From Spirometra erinaceieuropaei (taxonomy: Eukaryota; Platyhelminthes; Cestoda; Diphyllobothriidea; Diphyllobothriidae), in NCBI GenBank assembly GCA_902702965.1, contig CACRXP010000392.1, positions 323,764-387,763 on the forward strand: a stretch of 64,000 nt of DNA, given 5' to 3'. The notes beneath the pieces are model-generated. The model ran no database searches and had not been told where the DNA came from. It worked only from the letters and a program-made list of their open reading frames with translations. The position numbers and the translations under genes are program-made. Within the stretch, counting starts at the first letter, position 1. Each line of letters begins with the position of its first letter. Of the stretch, positions 34,571-46,104 are shown piece after piece.

Positions 34571-36789
34571 GAGATTGGCTCAAAGTTACCCTTATTAAGG
34601 ACGGTTTTTGTCCTCACGTCGCCTTCAGAGGGGCCATATAAGTCATTTCTACCACCTTTACTGCCATAAAATAAAGAACACACTTTTCCCTTTCTATTCC
34701 AATCACCTTTTCTATCTTTGCATACTTTAAGGCTTTGAACGCACATACAGACGTTTTACGCAAACTAAATTACGCATATATGGAAACTAAACCGCACAAG
34801 GAGTATCTTTCCGTATGCTCAAACTTTAGAATGACCGTTCGACGAGAGTCGATTTGACGGTCGCTCACAACGTATTCGCAAGTAGCGAGACAATAGTGAC
34901 ACTTTTAAACAAATGATTCCCTTTAGATGTTATTACTGGCAAGAAATCACATAGATTCGCAAACATAAATATAATTTATTTGTTCGCAAACAGTTTCTTA
35001 CGGTTTTCCTTGGACAGAAAGTAAATTAAAAAGTGCGCCAAGTCTCGTTTAGTAAAAGTGTCGAAGTCGAATTATTCTCTTCTAAGAAGAAATACGCCAT
35101 ATAGGTGATTGCCCGAATTAAGGGTAACGTAAGGGTATACCCAAGTTTATTGACATTTCGCTTGATAAATTTTCCGGAAGAGGCCGGGCCAATGAAAACG
35201 TGCTCAGAGTTTTGGATGCCTAAATTTATAGCATTAGTCCCCGTAATCGCGTTCTATGGGTTAGGTCGCATATTCTACGGTGATCATATATTACCGTTTC
35301 TGGCTTGTTAGCCGCCATCAGCCACTCAGTGTATGCCACTAGCCTGCGAGAGTTGTAGATTTAACCCCGATCACGACAGGCGTAGCATGCCTCGTAACCT
35401 GATCGGTCAGCACTACACCATTATTATGTGTATGAATAAACATATGAGTAAGCATATATATATGCGATAAGATCTATAAATAAGTGAAGACTGTATTGAT
35501 CTTAGATCTTTCAATTGATATATTGGTCAGTAGAGTATAGTAAACATTGCATCAATGTATTTCTATCCCCTTGCTCAAATGGAGTTCATATTCATAATAT
35601 TACCCATAATCATATTCATATTATCGATAAACTCACCACCGTCATTTTAGAGGGATGATGAAGAAAAAGAAACAGGCCGCCATGTATATCGCAGAATGCT
35701 TCACATTTGATTTATTCGTTTGAGACGTCCTGGAAAATGCCATTTTTGCATTCACAATATGCCTATTTATGATTTAAAGTTATGAAAATCCCCATGTAGC
35801 AATTAAACGGGGCATTTGGCAAGCATACGCGTGCTTTCGATAAATTCTCATCGGACCAGTACATTTATATGGGAACGAGTTACAAAATGCCTAGTACGAG
35901 GGATAAGAGGAATCGACAAGGGTTCGTCTTTTCATAGAAGTGTGGTGGGGGGAGGCAGTAAGTGGCAGTGAGGGTTAGGCGGAGCCGTGTCACGGGGGGG
36001 CACTGAGACATGTATACATTTTAATCGACGCGGAGCGTGTAAGAACTTCTGCGCGCACAGGACTGGCCTCTGTAGCCTGATGGCAGTCGCTTCCGCGATT
36101 GCTAGTAGGCGCTGACCCAGTCGATTAAGATAGGTTGGCGGGACCTTGTCAACCACACAGAAGGCTTCGGTGAAATCCATATCATGCCCTGAATCAGCGT
36201 TGCCAGCAACAGTATAGTGAAGGCATACAGGCGCGTTTGTTACGGGGAAGGGAGTAATAGGGGTTTTACACGTGGGGCCTATGAATGGGTAATAAACAGG
36301 CATTTTATTTACAATGATTAGTTTAATTTGTTTAGTTTGATTAGTTTCAGTTAGTTTGTTTTTTGAGCCGAAACCTTCTTACTCTACTGACAGGCAACCA
36401 AAGGGAGCGGAGCAGATGAAAATATGTTTAGTTGTGGTCGTAGTACAAACCAATTTAAGGTGTCCGTCAGTTTACGACAAGCGCAACCTATGGGAATGCA
36501 ATCACGTTAGTGAGCAAGCTGTCTGTAAGGAAATTCAGGGTACGAGTGTGCCATGTGCATGAACCCGTAGCCCACGTTGTGTGTGCGGTCTGTCACGCGA
36601 AACGGAAATACCAGTATGCAAACAAACACGGGGGTGATTTGTGTAACTCGAGTAACCTAACGCAGGAAATATGAATTAATTTGTGATAGCTAAAATATAG
36701 TCACTAAATATGCAAGGGGTTTTTCATTTTAGAGGTTGTCCTTAGTAGGCTATCATTTTCTGAATATCGCACATCATTGGAAGCAGCAG
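34571..36789. other. no gene recognised
   Basis: AT-rich with a 123-codon minus frame at 35932-36303 (proline-rich, no recognised domain) and short plus frames. Nothing I can support as a gene. Confidence 0.4.
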
Positions 36790-37070
36790 CCGAAGGACGT
36801 GCTCATGCTACGGAGAAGGTGGAAGTCGAGTACTGCCAGAATAGGGGTCTGCCTCCGACCGTATTATTATGCAAAACAAAAGTCAAATGAAACAGCAAAT
36901 CAAGACGCGACGCTCGGATGGGTATGTATTTCAGCGCATCCGATGTCAAAGTAAGCAACAAAAATGTCATAAAGGTTCATTGGAGCTAAACGAAGGAGGC
37001 CCAGCTTCCGATGTAAAATATTGCGTCTGGTTTGGCGTCAATGACTTTGTACTGAAGGAAGCGTGAGGTA
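36790..37070 (+). pseudogene. Merlin superfamily transposase relic 2 (N-terminal part)
   Basis: VEVEYCQNRGLPPTVLLCKT (from about 36817) parallels VDIVQYCQRKEL of relic 1. It is followed in another frame by QIKTRRSDGYVFQRIRCQSK (about 36895-36954), the RSDGxVWRC zinc-ribbon region of Merlin transposases, and KCHKGSLELNEG. The catalytic domain is not seen downstream. Short, frameshifted, old. Confidence 0.6.
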
Positions 37071-39099
37071 TTCTTGTCTCAAGTCGCGGAGGCTTACTCG
37101 GCGTAAATAAAATATATTCTGGAATATGACGACAGTAGTGTGAGTCACCTGTCCTTTATAAACGTCTCTCAACATAACTGCTTTGTTTTTCCTAATGCCT
37201 TGGGACAACAACCCACGAAAGCTTCCGAGTCCTGGCTGTGTGCAAGTAATTTTTGATTATAAGCCGCGTAAACGATCAGTCAGTGACGAATGGATGTAGG
37301 TAACTGGAACATAATCGGACGAAGAACAGAAGGATGCCGTCGTTTTTGAAGAAAGACTAGTAACGTTGCCGGTTGCGAACACATGCATGTCATGGTAAAG
37401 GTAACACTGGCGACCTTAGTACACAATGCGATCATGACTGTCGCCCGTCAGCCGTCGTGAGGTAGTACATACTAGGTAATGTCAATGTTACGTGCAAAAG
37501 ATAAAGTGAGACTTCGAGGTGGCGATTTAGTTAACCATTACATAGTCGGTCGACTACATGAATTTTACCGTCGATTTTGAAAAAAACACTACCAACGTCA
37601 ACGGTAGTAAACACATTGAAGCATGAATGCTATGGTGAAGGAAACGCTGGTGTCTGTCGCCAAAATGTCGCCACACCGCATAAAGCAGGTAATGCTAAGC
37701 CGATCTCCAACGTCCTCTATTGAGAAGCCATGTTGCGATGTCGCTCCTCAACTCTCTGAGCAAAGGTCATGTTGGGTTATCCAAAGGCAACGTAGTTGAT
37801 ATCCTCCCAATCCTGTAATTATTTATCATACTAACCACACAGGTATTCGCTAAAAGCCGAGACACGCGTGTTTCGCTGAATCCATGCCTCTGCCTGACAC
37901 AGCTGCGATGGTTTTGGCTTCCCAGCTTTCCCCGTACGTTTTCTGCTACTTGTATTCCTGTATATGAACTTACTCGTGATACGTAAGGAACCCGACGGCG
38001 CAGGCGAAAGGCAACGTCTATTAGCCTAATATTCTTAGACGCTCTGCAAAACTTAGTCATGCCCTGAGCTAAGGTCATGGTGGGTAGTTCGACGGCACAA
38101 TGCATGTATTGATAATCTAAACGCGAAAGTTTTACCAACAGGGAAATCGGGTTTAGTCCAGTAAATGAAATGTAGAGTGCAAATCTATGATTTCATTCCT
38201 ACCTTCACGAGCGCTTAAATCGCCGCGAAAACATCGGTCAAATAGCAAGTGGTTAATCCATAATTTGGAAAACGAATGCGCAATCTCCAGTGTATTCAAA
38301 ATCGTATAACGGGCCTTCAAATTAGAAAATACAACGAGTCATGGAAACTGAAAATTTAAATAAGCACGCAAATGTCAGCAAATTACATTACAAACCACTT
38401 TCAAAGGTTTAACTGGCTATATGAGGGTGTTAATCTGGGGGGAAATTTCTGATGTCACCGGGAGGTTTTATATTTTGGCGTCTACAAACGATCACTTCCG
38501 AGGAATATTTTCTTTTAAGCGTTTTCTATGCAGGAAACAGAAATTTATGAACCCTTTACCGATATTACAATAACGATCAGCAAACGGGGGAAGGGCTCTG
38601 ACAATGGTGTTTACGATTTTGTTCAGATTTATTGAGCGCTTCTTTATAGCAAAATATGATTACGGGGCACCCCTGTCGGCTAACTCAAGCAACCGTATTT
38701 CGAAGGCTGCGGCACTGGAAAATTCTGCCAAATTTACCGGCGACCGCCATAGGATCGGAACTGGGACAATGGGCTCTGCCTGACTTCGCATTACACTAAA
38801 GGGCAAACTTCCCTAGAGGACAATTTTTCATTAAAATGGAATTTTTTCCAATGCTTTCGGGGTGCGTAAGGAATCTCGGCATCGGGGATTCCCTAGCAAA
38901 TGGCAGTCGTATAAGTCCAAAATGCATAATTACAAAAACCTTATCCGTTGCGCAAACTCCTACGTAGCCGGCTCTCCTTTATTCTTGCGTATCTAAGCGT
39001 GGCAGATCGAAATATCACATCACCACCACCTCCTTCGAGAGTCACCGTGCTCCTCCGAAAGCCACACTTTCCCTTATTTCTGTATATGGCAGCGTGGCA
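37071..39099. other. no gene recognised
   Basis: About 2 kb of unique-looking sequence. Two loosely similar stretches (about 37330-37450 and 37575-37690: GAACACATGCATGTCATGGT against AAACACATTGAAGCATGAAT context, then GGTAACGCTGG-like) hint at an old local duplication. A 123-codon minus frame at 37767-38138 has no recognised domain. Confidence 0.4.
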
Positions 39100-39990
39100 T
39101 GTATAAATATACCGTTATTACCACGGTGAAATAAAAAGGCGTTCCAAAGCGAGGTAAATAATAAAAAGTGAAAAAGGGAAATTAGAGTGGGATGGGTAAT
39201 TGAATATCGAGCTTAACTCCATAAGCACATTTGTAAAGAGGACATAATGGTTTATTAGAGCGACTCACGGCGAGATAATAAATAATCCGTGGAAAAAGAA
39301 GGCGCTGAGTTTTATGGGGGCGGAATAACGAATCTATCTGTGAAGGAAAGCAGGTAGGGAGGAGATAATGCTTTATGGAAACGTCTCACTGCGACGTATA
39401 ATGGAGCAAGTGGAATGAGATGATACCGGGTAGGGTGGGAAGCGGAATAGCAAGACTATCTCTGACAGGATTGCAGAGAAGTAGGAGATAATGGTATATG
39501 AAATCGTATGACGGCGACATACATATGAATAAGTGGAATGAGATAGCGCCGAGTAGAATGGGAAGAGGAATAGCGAGACTACCTACGAAAGAAGAGCAGG
39601 TAGGTAGAAAATGATGTTTTATAAAGCGTCTCACGGTGAGATGAGTAGGAATCCGTCGAAAGAGAACACGCAGAGCGATATGGGGTGAGGGATAGCGAGT
39701 CTAACGCCGAAAAAAAGCGGGGAGGTAGGAGATAATGGCATAGGAAAAAGTCCCGAGGTGAGATAAATAAGAAGAACTAGAATGCAGAATAAATGATTGG
39801 GATGGGGAGAGGAGCAAAGAGTTTATCTACGAAAGGAAAGCATGTAGAGAGAACACAGTGGTATACGAATGGGACTCAAAGCAAGATAAACACGATTCCA
39901 TGGAAAAGGAATGCGCTGAGTGGGATGGGGAGCGGAAAAGCGAGTCGATCTCCGAAAGGAAAGCTGGTAGGGGGATCTAATGGTACTATG
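39100..39990 (+). repeat. 122-bp purine-rich satellite, left diverged edge
   Basis: Monomers recognisable by the markers GGCGAGATA...TAAGAAT, GGGATGGG, GCGAGTCTATCTCCGAAAGGA, AGCAGGTAGG and GAGATAATGGTATA. Copies here are more diverged and shorter (about 115-120 bp) than in the array core, as expected at a satellite edge. Confidence 0.8.
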
Positions 39991-40379
39991 ATCTAATATA
40001 GTTGTATATATGTTTAATATGGCCTTAAAATAGACATACGCACAACGAATATGCAGAGTTTTATTAAAAGGGATGTTATTATTAGCTTCCTAATGGATAT
40101 TTAGTGTCAGGTGACATAGATGATGGAATCCAGAAAGGGATGATGCTGTCTTTCATAAATTTGATTGTTTTTAGTGTTGTGTTCCGGTATTATTCAAGCG
40201 TCTGGCGGAATCAGAGCCCTTTCGGACCAAATTCTATATCAAAGAATTGACTTCAAACATGTCCTATCTTATTCAAAAATAAATGTGTATTGTTATTTGA
40301 AAGGAATTTCTTCGTTCTTTTTTAAACTCGACTAGGGTTCACCTTTTCCAGATAGGACTCACGGAAAGGATCGGCAAGC
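39991..40379. other. non-satellite interruption
   Basis: About 390 bp of AT-rich sequence without satellite markers or coding potential, between the satellite edge and the 311-nt repeat dimer. It may have arrived with the dimer or be a separate insertion. Confidence 0.5.
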
Positions 40380-40423
40380 GCCCCTAACATTGTATATTCC
40401 CGATCGAAAACCGACAGGGCAAC

Positions 40424-40493
40424 GGGCTCGTGGCCCGATGGGTAGAGGCGTGGACTTCTAAACCAACAGGTCGCGAGTTCGAGGCTCGGGTGT
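40424..40493 (+). promoter_or_regulatory. tRNA-Arg(UCU)-derived internal pol III promoter
   Basis: The A box TGGCCCGATGGGTAGAGGCG and B-box core GAGTTCGAGGCTC are spaced as in a tRNA. TGGACTTCTAAACC keeps the anticodon stem-loop of tRNA-Arg with UCU. An identical head lies 311 bp downstream (40735-40804). Related heads are at 14271-14340 (+) and 10425-10493 (-). Confidence 0.8.
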
Positions 40494-40509
40494 TCCACAC
40501 TTCGGGCTT

Positions 40510-40564
40510 GGGTATGGCTGACTGACGACGGCTAATAAGCCAGAAATCGCCATTCCAGTCTCCC
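40510..40564 (+). ncRNA. type I hammerhead-like motif, first unit of the dimer
   Basis: CTGACGA at 40522-40528, stem II GGCT/AGCC, GAAA at 40543-40546. Stem I has CTGA against CCAG (one mismatch), and the stem III loop reads TCGCCA. One substitution in stem I and one in stem III make it weaker than the second unit. Confidence 0.45.
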
Positions 40565-40820
40565 TTATCTTTGTCCGTAATGTCATTCTGCCTATATATC
40601 ATGCGCCGCTGTGCGGCTGCTGGTTGGGCTCGAGAGAGAGCCCTTAAGGCACAACGGAACGAGTGGGTTCCGTATGGACGATCGGTGAGCACCCCTACCA
40701 TTGTATATTCCCGATCGAAAACCGACAGGGCAACGGGCTCGTGGCCCGATGGGTAGAGGCGTGGACTTCTAAACCAACAGGTCGCGAGTTCGAGGCTCGG
40801 GTGTTCCACACTTCGGGCTT

Positions 40821-40875
40821 GGGTATGGCTGGCTGACGACGGCTAATAAGCCAGAAATGGCCATTCCAGTCTCCC
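40821..40875 (+). ncRNA. type I hammerhead-like motif, second unit of the dimer (best copy)
   Basis: Stem I is CTGG (40829-40832) with CCAG (40866-40869), an internal loop, and GGG (40821-40823) with CCC (40873-40875). The core is CTGACGA (40833-40839). Stem II is GGCT/AGCC with an AATA-like loop, closed by C-A instead of the usual G-C. GAAA is at 40854-40857. Stem III is A-T, T-A with loop GGCC (40857-40864). The cleavage base is U at 40865 in an AUU triplet. A very short stem III and an internal loop in stem I are typical of retroelement-borne type I hammerheads, which often work in dimeric transcripts. The C-A pair is the main doubt about activity. Confidence 0.55.
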
Positions 40876-40915
40876 TTGTCTTTGTCGGTAATATCATTCT
40901 GCCTAGATAATAGCA

Positions 40916-41737
40916 TAACAAATAGACACAAAGCGAAGGAAGAATATGAGAAAACAGGAGTATTTGACTTGATGGAGAGAAGAGTAGCGAGTCTAATTCC
41001 GAAAGGAAACTAGCTAGAGAGGAGAGAATAGCATGCGAAAGCGCCTCACGGAAGGATAAATAAGAATATGGGGAAAGGATAATTTTTGATTCCATTGGAA
41101 TAGGAATAGCGAGACCATCTCCAAAAAAGGAGGGTAGAGCAGAGATAATGCCATAGCAATGGACCCCACGGAGAGATAAATAGGAATATAGGAAAAGGGA
41201 AAATTTCATCGGGATGCGAAGGGGAACAGCAAGACCATATACGAAAGAAAGCAGCTAAGGAGAAGATAAAGGTATAGGAATTGCTGTCACGTAAAGATAA
41301 AAAAACAATAATTGGAAAGGAGAATTTTAAGCGGGATGGAATGCAGAAAAGCGAGTATACTAGAGAAAGGAAAGTAGGTTATCAGAAGAAAATGGAATTG
41401 GAGTAGGTGGAACGGAGAGCTAATTAAAGGAAAGGGGAAAGGCGAATCAATCTCCGATTGGACAGCCGGCGGGAAGGAGATTTTCGTATAGGAATAGATC
41501 TGACGGCGAGATAAGTAAGAATAAGAGGAAAGCGGAAATTTTCAGTGGAAGGGGGAGCGGATATGGAGTCTAAATCCTGAATGGATGCAAGTATGGTAAA
41601 GATAATGGTACAAGAATAGATTTTACGGCGAGACGTGTAAGCATAAGAGAAAAGCGGAATTTTTAAATTGAAGAAGGGGCGATATAGAGTCTATCTCCGA
41701 AACGGAAGCCCGTATGGAGGAGATGATGGTATAGAAA
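40916..41737 (+). repeat. 122-bp purine-rich satellite, segment between 311-nt dimer and Gypsy-1
   Basis: About seven monomers with the GGCGAGATAAGTAAGAATAA, GGAATTTT, GGGGGAGCGGATATGGAGTC, and CGGAAGCCCGTATGGAGGAG markers. The last unit is cut by Gypsy-1 at ATAGAAA/TG. A variant monomer (AAATCCTGAATGGA, 41572) recurs on the other side of Gypsy-1. Confidence 0.85.
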
Positions 41738-42107
41738 TGTTATATCCCCAATTAGTATGACGCCAGTTCTGTGCGGAATAAAAGACAGACAGGATAGGAG
41801 AGAGCAGCTTTACTGCGTCAGTCACTCTGTGTACATCAACTCTTAATCCTTCCGTCCGTGGCTTCGTATTTAAGGGTTCAGCCCTTGTCTGGTTTGCCTG
41901 TTCCTACTGGTCCAATCCTGAGCGCCCGCATGGGCAGGCCCTCGCGTGTTGCTGGCTCCTGGAGGTCGCGCATGACTCAGCGGTGTGCTAATGTCTGGCT
42001 CGCATGCGGGCTTCCTAGGCGAGGCTGTCCGGCGAGTTTGCGGTTCTTTGTCAGGCGCGATCCCCGGACGACAGAAACGGTGCGTCGTGTTCTGGGCCGT
42101 CCTAACA
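41738..42107 (-). repeat. Gypsy-1 3' LTR
   Basis: 370 bp, TGTTATATCC... to ...CCGTCCTAACA as written on the plus strand; pairs with 46105-46474 at about 97% identity. Open frames inside both LTRs are not genes. Confidence 0.95.
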
Positions 42108-45100
42108 CCTCCCGTTTTTAAAGAGTGGACCTCGTATGTTCGGCAGTTTGGGTGGATCATAAGTCTGTTCGGAGGGCGTCTAGTTCGAGAGGATCGCCTA
42201 GGGGCCTGGACCACATTTGGAACCTCAACCTTCGGAGTCGGGATACTGAAAGTGTCACAAAGTAGGTCCATGGCCAGTTGGTTGTCTGACGTCATTCGGT
42301 GTCTCAACTGGTTCGCGTGTCTTCTGACACGTCCTCGACTTGTCTCACCTTCAAAAACTACACCATGGGCCCCTTTGATTATACCCCCTATCCACGGTTC
42401 ACTTCCTGGAACGTAATCCCGTACGTATACTTCTTCTCCCTCCACGAAACAGGATTTTCGCGGCTGAACCTCTCGGACCACAGGTTTCAGATATTGCAGA
42501 CGCACATCGGGTTGTCTGCCCAGAAATCTTTCTGCCGCAGTTGATCCACCTAACTCCGTCTTAGGCGTCGTTCGATAGGCCAACAGAAATGTGTTTAGGT
42601 GCTCCATCTTGACGCCTGTGTTCCACATCTTTCTCATTGCTCTTTTGAATGTGCCGACAAACCTTTCGGCCTGGCCATTGGATTGAGGATGGAAAGGCGG
42701 CGACCTTCTGTGTTTGATCCCCCATTTTTGACACATTTGTTGAAAGGTGCTTGAGGTAAACTGGGTCCCATTATCTGTCACAATCTCTGTCGGGATTCCG
42801 TACCTCGAGATTAACTCCTCAGTTTTCCGCACCGTGTTTTCCGCCGTGATTACCGGAACCTCGAAAACCTCTAGCCATTTCGACCACGCGTCAACCACAA
42901 TGAGAAACATCTTGTTGCAAAAGGGACCCGCGTAGTCCAGGTGGATCCTTCTCCAGGGTTTCGTGGCCTCCGGCCACGACGTTGGTGGGATTTTCGGGGG
43001 GTTGTTTGCGAAACGTCCACACGGGCCACAACTACGGACAAAAGTTTCAATATTTTCGTCAGTTCCTGGCCAGTAAACGCACTTTCTTGCTAGCTGCTTC
43101 ATCCGCGTTATACCCGGGTGTCCAGCATGTAGCTCTCGCAATACTTGTGCCCTATATTTAGCCGGCGCAATCACTCGGCCATCGTACATTAAACAGTCCT
43201 GCACAATGTACAACTGATCCTTTCGATTCTTAAAAACCTTAATACATGCGTGAGTTCTGTCTTCATCGGGCCAGCCACGCAGTATGAATTCCTTAACCTG
43301 GCGTAGTAGTGGGTCGTCCATTGTTGCAGCTCTGATGTGCTCGGCTGTGATGGGAACCTGTCGAATAACTTCCCTAAGTTCTGCGTCATCTTGGGCCAGA
43401 GTTTGTGCTACTACTACCTCTTCCCGACTTTCTTTGTCTTCGCTTAACCTCGACAACGCGTCTGGGGCTCCAAATTTCTGAGTGGGTATGTATTGAATGG
43501 TGAAGTCATAGTTCAAGAGGATTGTTGCCCATCGTTGAATCCGTTTCGCTGCCGTCTGCGGTATGCCAGCGTTTGTCCCCAGAAGAAACTTCAAAGGCTG
43601 ATGATCCGTGTGTAAAGTGAAATGTCTGCCATATATAAACTGATGAAATCTTTGGACAGCAAAGATTATAGCCAAAGCCTCTTTTTCTATCTGACTGTAA
43701 TTTCTTTCTGCTTTCGTCAGTGATCTCGCAGCATGCATTAGAGGCTGAACTTTTCCATCCACATTCTTTTGAAGCAAGACTGCGCCCAGTCCATAGTCAG
43801 AGGCATCGGCCTGGACGATCGTTTCACTTCTCAATTCAAAATGGGAGAGCATTGTCGAATGATTTATCTTAGCCTTTATCGTCATAAAAGCTGCTTGGCA
43901 CTCCTCTGACCGGACGAATGGGGTATCCCTGCACAAAAGTTGATTTAAAGGTCCCTTCAAACTGTGAAGCCCCTCTATGAACGGCCCCTAGTAACTCACA
44001 AGACCCATGAAGGATTGCAATTCCTTTACATTCTGTGGGGTTTTTATGCTCTGAAATGCCAGCACTCTCTCGGGGTCCGGTGCTCTTCCGTCTGCGTTTA
44101 TTATGAATCCGAGGTAGTGAATTTCTTTCCGCAAAAATTCGCTTTTTTGCATGTTAATTTTAAATCCATAATTGACGAGGTTCTCCATGACTTTGTCCAG
44201 CCTTTCTAGTAATTCCTCCTCCGAGCGACCAACTACGAGAATGTCGTCTAAGAACGCAACCGCTCCCTGCGTATCCGTAAGCATTGTATCCATGACCTGC
44301 TAGAAAATGCTTGGAGCCGTTTTAATGCCGAAATTTAGACGCGTAAACTTGAATAAACCTTTTGGAGTGTTGATCGTCAGTAGCTCCTGTGATTCCTCCT
44401 CCACTTCTATCTGTAAATAGGCTTCTGAAAGATCAATTCGTGCAAATGACTTTCCACCATTTAACGATGCAAAAATTTCCTCCACCGTCGGTAGTGGATG
44501 GTGGTAATCCTCCAAAACATCGTTTAAACCCGTTGAATAGTCAGCACACAGTCTCAAGTTCCCATTTGGCTTCCCAACCGCTACAATTGGGGCAGCCCAT
44601 GCGGAGTAATTTGTGGGGTAGATTATACCTTTTTCTTGCAAACGTTCCAACTCTTTCTCCACGTCTTCCTGGATTGCAAACGGAACTCGACGACATTGCC
44701 TGAAAACTGGTTTCTTGTTTGGTTTAATGCGTAAAACTGCTTTCGTTTTGGTACATTTCCCGACTGACTTTTCCATCATTTTTGTATACTTCGCCCGCAG
44801 ATTCTGTTCCGTTTCTTGTACTGCGCAGCAGATTCTGTCAAATGGCTGACTCCATAACCCCAACTCGGAGATTTCCTTATTTCCCAGGAGATCGATCGGA
44901 CATTCCGATACGAAGACGTCTGCTAGACAATTTATATCCCCAAATCCGATACTAGTTGAAAAACATCCCTTGAATTTCATTTCCGTGCCGTTTGATGCCC
45001 TTGCAGTGACAGGATTTGGGATAAGACTGGGTGTTTCTATCATCTGCCCTGTTTATACCGCTATAATCGTTAGATCAGACGCTGTGTCCACTTGAAGTCT

Positions 45101-46078
45101 GACGGCTTTCTCATTTATGATCACGGTTAGGTATTTTCGGTGTTTGCAGCCTAGCACCCGTGCCTCACCATCAGAAACGGCGTTGCACTGTTTCCTGGGA
45201 CTTGGCCGTCCTGCTCTGCAGTATGTCGATTTGTGGCCAAATCTGGAACATTTGAAACACTTCTGCGTTTTAAAGGGGCAGTCGACGACATAGTGCCATC
45301 CACCGCACTGCCAGCAGGCATTCTTTGGTCTTCTGGGAAATGTTTCTCTCTGTGGCGGCCAGTTTTTTCTAATGTCCAACACCTGTAGCTGTTGACTGTT
45401 TGTTTCGCCAATCAACTTTGTATCCTGTTTAATGTACCTGAGTTTAAAACATTCATCTGCTAACTTTTGTACAGTCGTGTCACCATCCTGATCCAGTTTG
45501 GACAGCAGCCGTGTGCGTATGTCCGCGTCTTCCGGTAGAGTAAGTGATTTTATGAACAACAGGGCCTTAACCTGGTTTGCTGTTGCCTTCTCTAGATCAG
45601 CCTGCTGGTACATATCATTTAGTCTGCCTGCCAAATCAAAATAGTCTTCGTCTACCCTCTTCTCCAATTTAAAACATTCAAAGCGTCTGTTAAACAATGA
45701 CTTTGAATAGGTGAATAAAACTTTCAGGTTTCTAACCGTCTCCGTGAATTCGATTTCGGCCGGTTTCTTCGGTAGGACGAATTTAACATACTTCTCGTGT
45801 TCCATTCGTCCAAGTTTCAGCAACAGAATTTCCACTTTTTCTCCGTCAGCAAGACTTTTCCCCTCTCTTTCGAACAGTAATTCGTATTTTCTGAACCACA
45901 TATCGAACGTAAAACCGTCGTCCGGGTCGTTAGTGAATTCCGTGATCCTGTACTCCAGCCAATTCCTTCTGTCATGGTTTCCTGTCTGCTTCCAGTCCTT
46001 CTGCATTCCTGCGAGAAGAGCCATAAAACTGGCTTGCTGTGCTTCCAACAATTTCTGCATCTGTTCTTCACTGATCAT
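41870..46078 (-). pseudogene. Gypsy-1 gag-pol polyprotein, one frame with three stop codons
   Basis: From the ATG at 46078 the same frame holds 1402 codons, interrupted only by TAA at 45055-45053 (codon 342), TAG at 44302-44300 (593) and TAG at 43990-43988 (697). There is no frameshift. Gag runs to about codon 260, then two zinc knuckles (CWQCGGWHYVVDC and CFKCSRFGHKSTYC). Protease active site DTASD precedes the first stop. Reverse transcriptase has ARIDLSEAYLQIEVEEESQE and the catalytic FLDD (usual YLDD/YVDD). RNase H has QADASDYGLGAVL and TDHQPL. Integrase has an HPG...H/CxxC finger, then LDYAGP, VTDNGTQF and HPQSNGQAERFV with all three catalytic acids. The two TAG codons stand where relatives have Gln or Tyr. 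The C-terminal end enters the 3' LTR. No separate gag stop is seen, suggesting a single-ORF design. Confidence 0.92.
42108..42119 (-). other. Gypsy-1 polypurine tract
   Basis: AAAAACGGGAGG on the minus strand directly abuts the 3' LTR, the expected place for the plus-strand DNA primer. Confidence 0.8.
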
Positions 46079-46087
46079 TTTCTGTGT

Positions 46088-46102
46088 TCACCTGCGTCGC
46101 CA
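46088..46102 (-). other. Gypsy-1 primer-binding site
   Basis: TGGCGACGCAGGTGA on the minus strand, two bases after the 5' LTR. Its first 11 bases are shared with Gypsy-2. Complementary to a tRNA 3' end of form CTGCGTCGCCA, which resembles tRNA-Ser; the identity is an inference. Confidence 0.7.
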
Positions 46103-46104
46103 CT

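Larger units (their letters stand above)
40380..40915 (+). repeat. tandem dimer of the tRNA-Arg-derived 311-nt repeat
   Basis: One full unit (from 40384) and most of a second (from 40695) repeat with a constant 311-bp offset: the tRNA-like heads begin at 40424 and 40735, the CTGACGA cores at 40522 and 40833. The order in each unit is a CATTGTATATTCCCGATCGA linker, the tRNA head, a body with a hammerhead-like motif, then GCCGCTGTGCGGCTGCTGG and CTCGAGAGAGAGCCCTTAAG blocks. No run of four T occurs on the plus strand inside the unit, so pol III would not meet an internal terminator. Inserted in the satellite array. The 141-codon minus frame across it is a chance translation. Confidence 0.9.

Noticed and set aside
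35932..36303. 123-codon minus-strand open frame as a gene
   Set aside because: Proline-rich with no recognised domain; a short loose resemblance to a frame at 18747 is not enough to support a family.
40384..41209. Overlapping minus-strand open frames of 141 and 146 codons over the 311-nt repeat dimer, with relatives at 10216-10927
   Set aside because: The peptides simply translate the tRNA-like repeat (same words in every copy and in more than one frame), with no protein domain.
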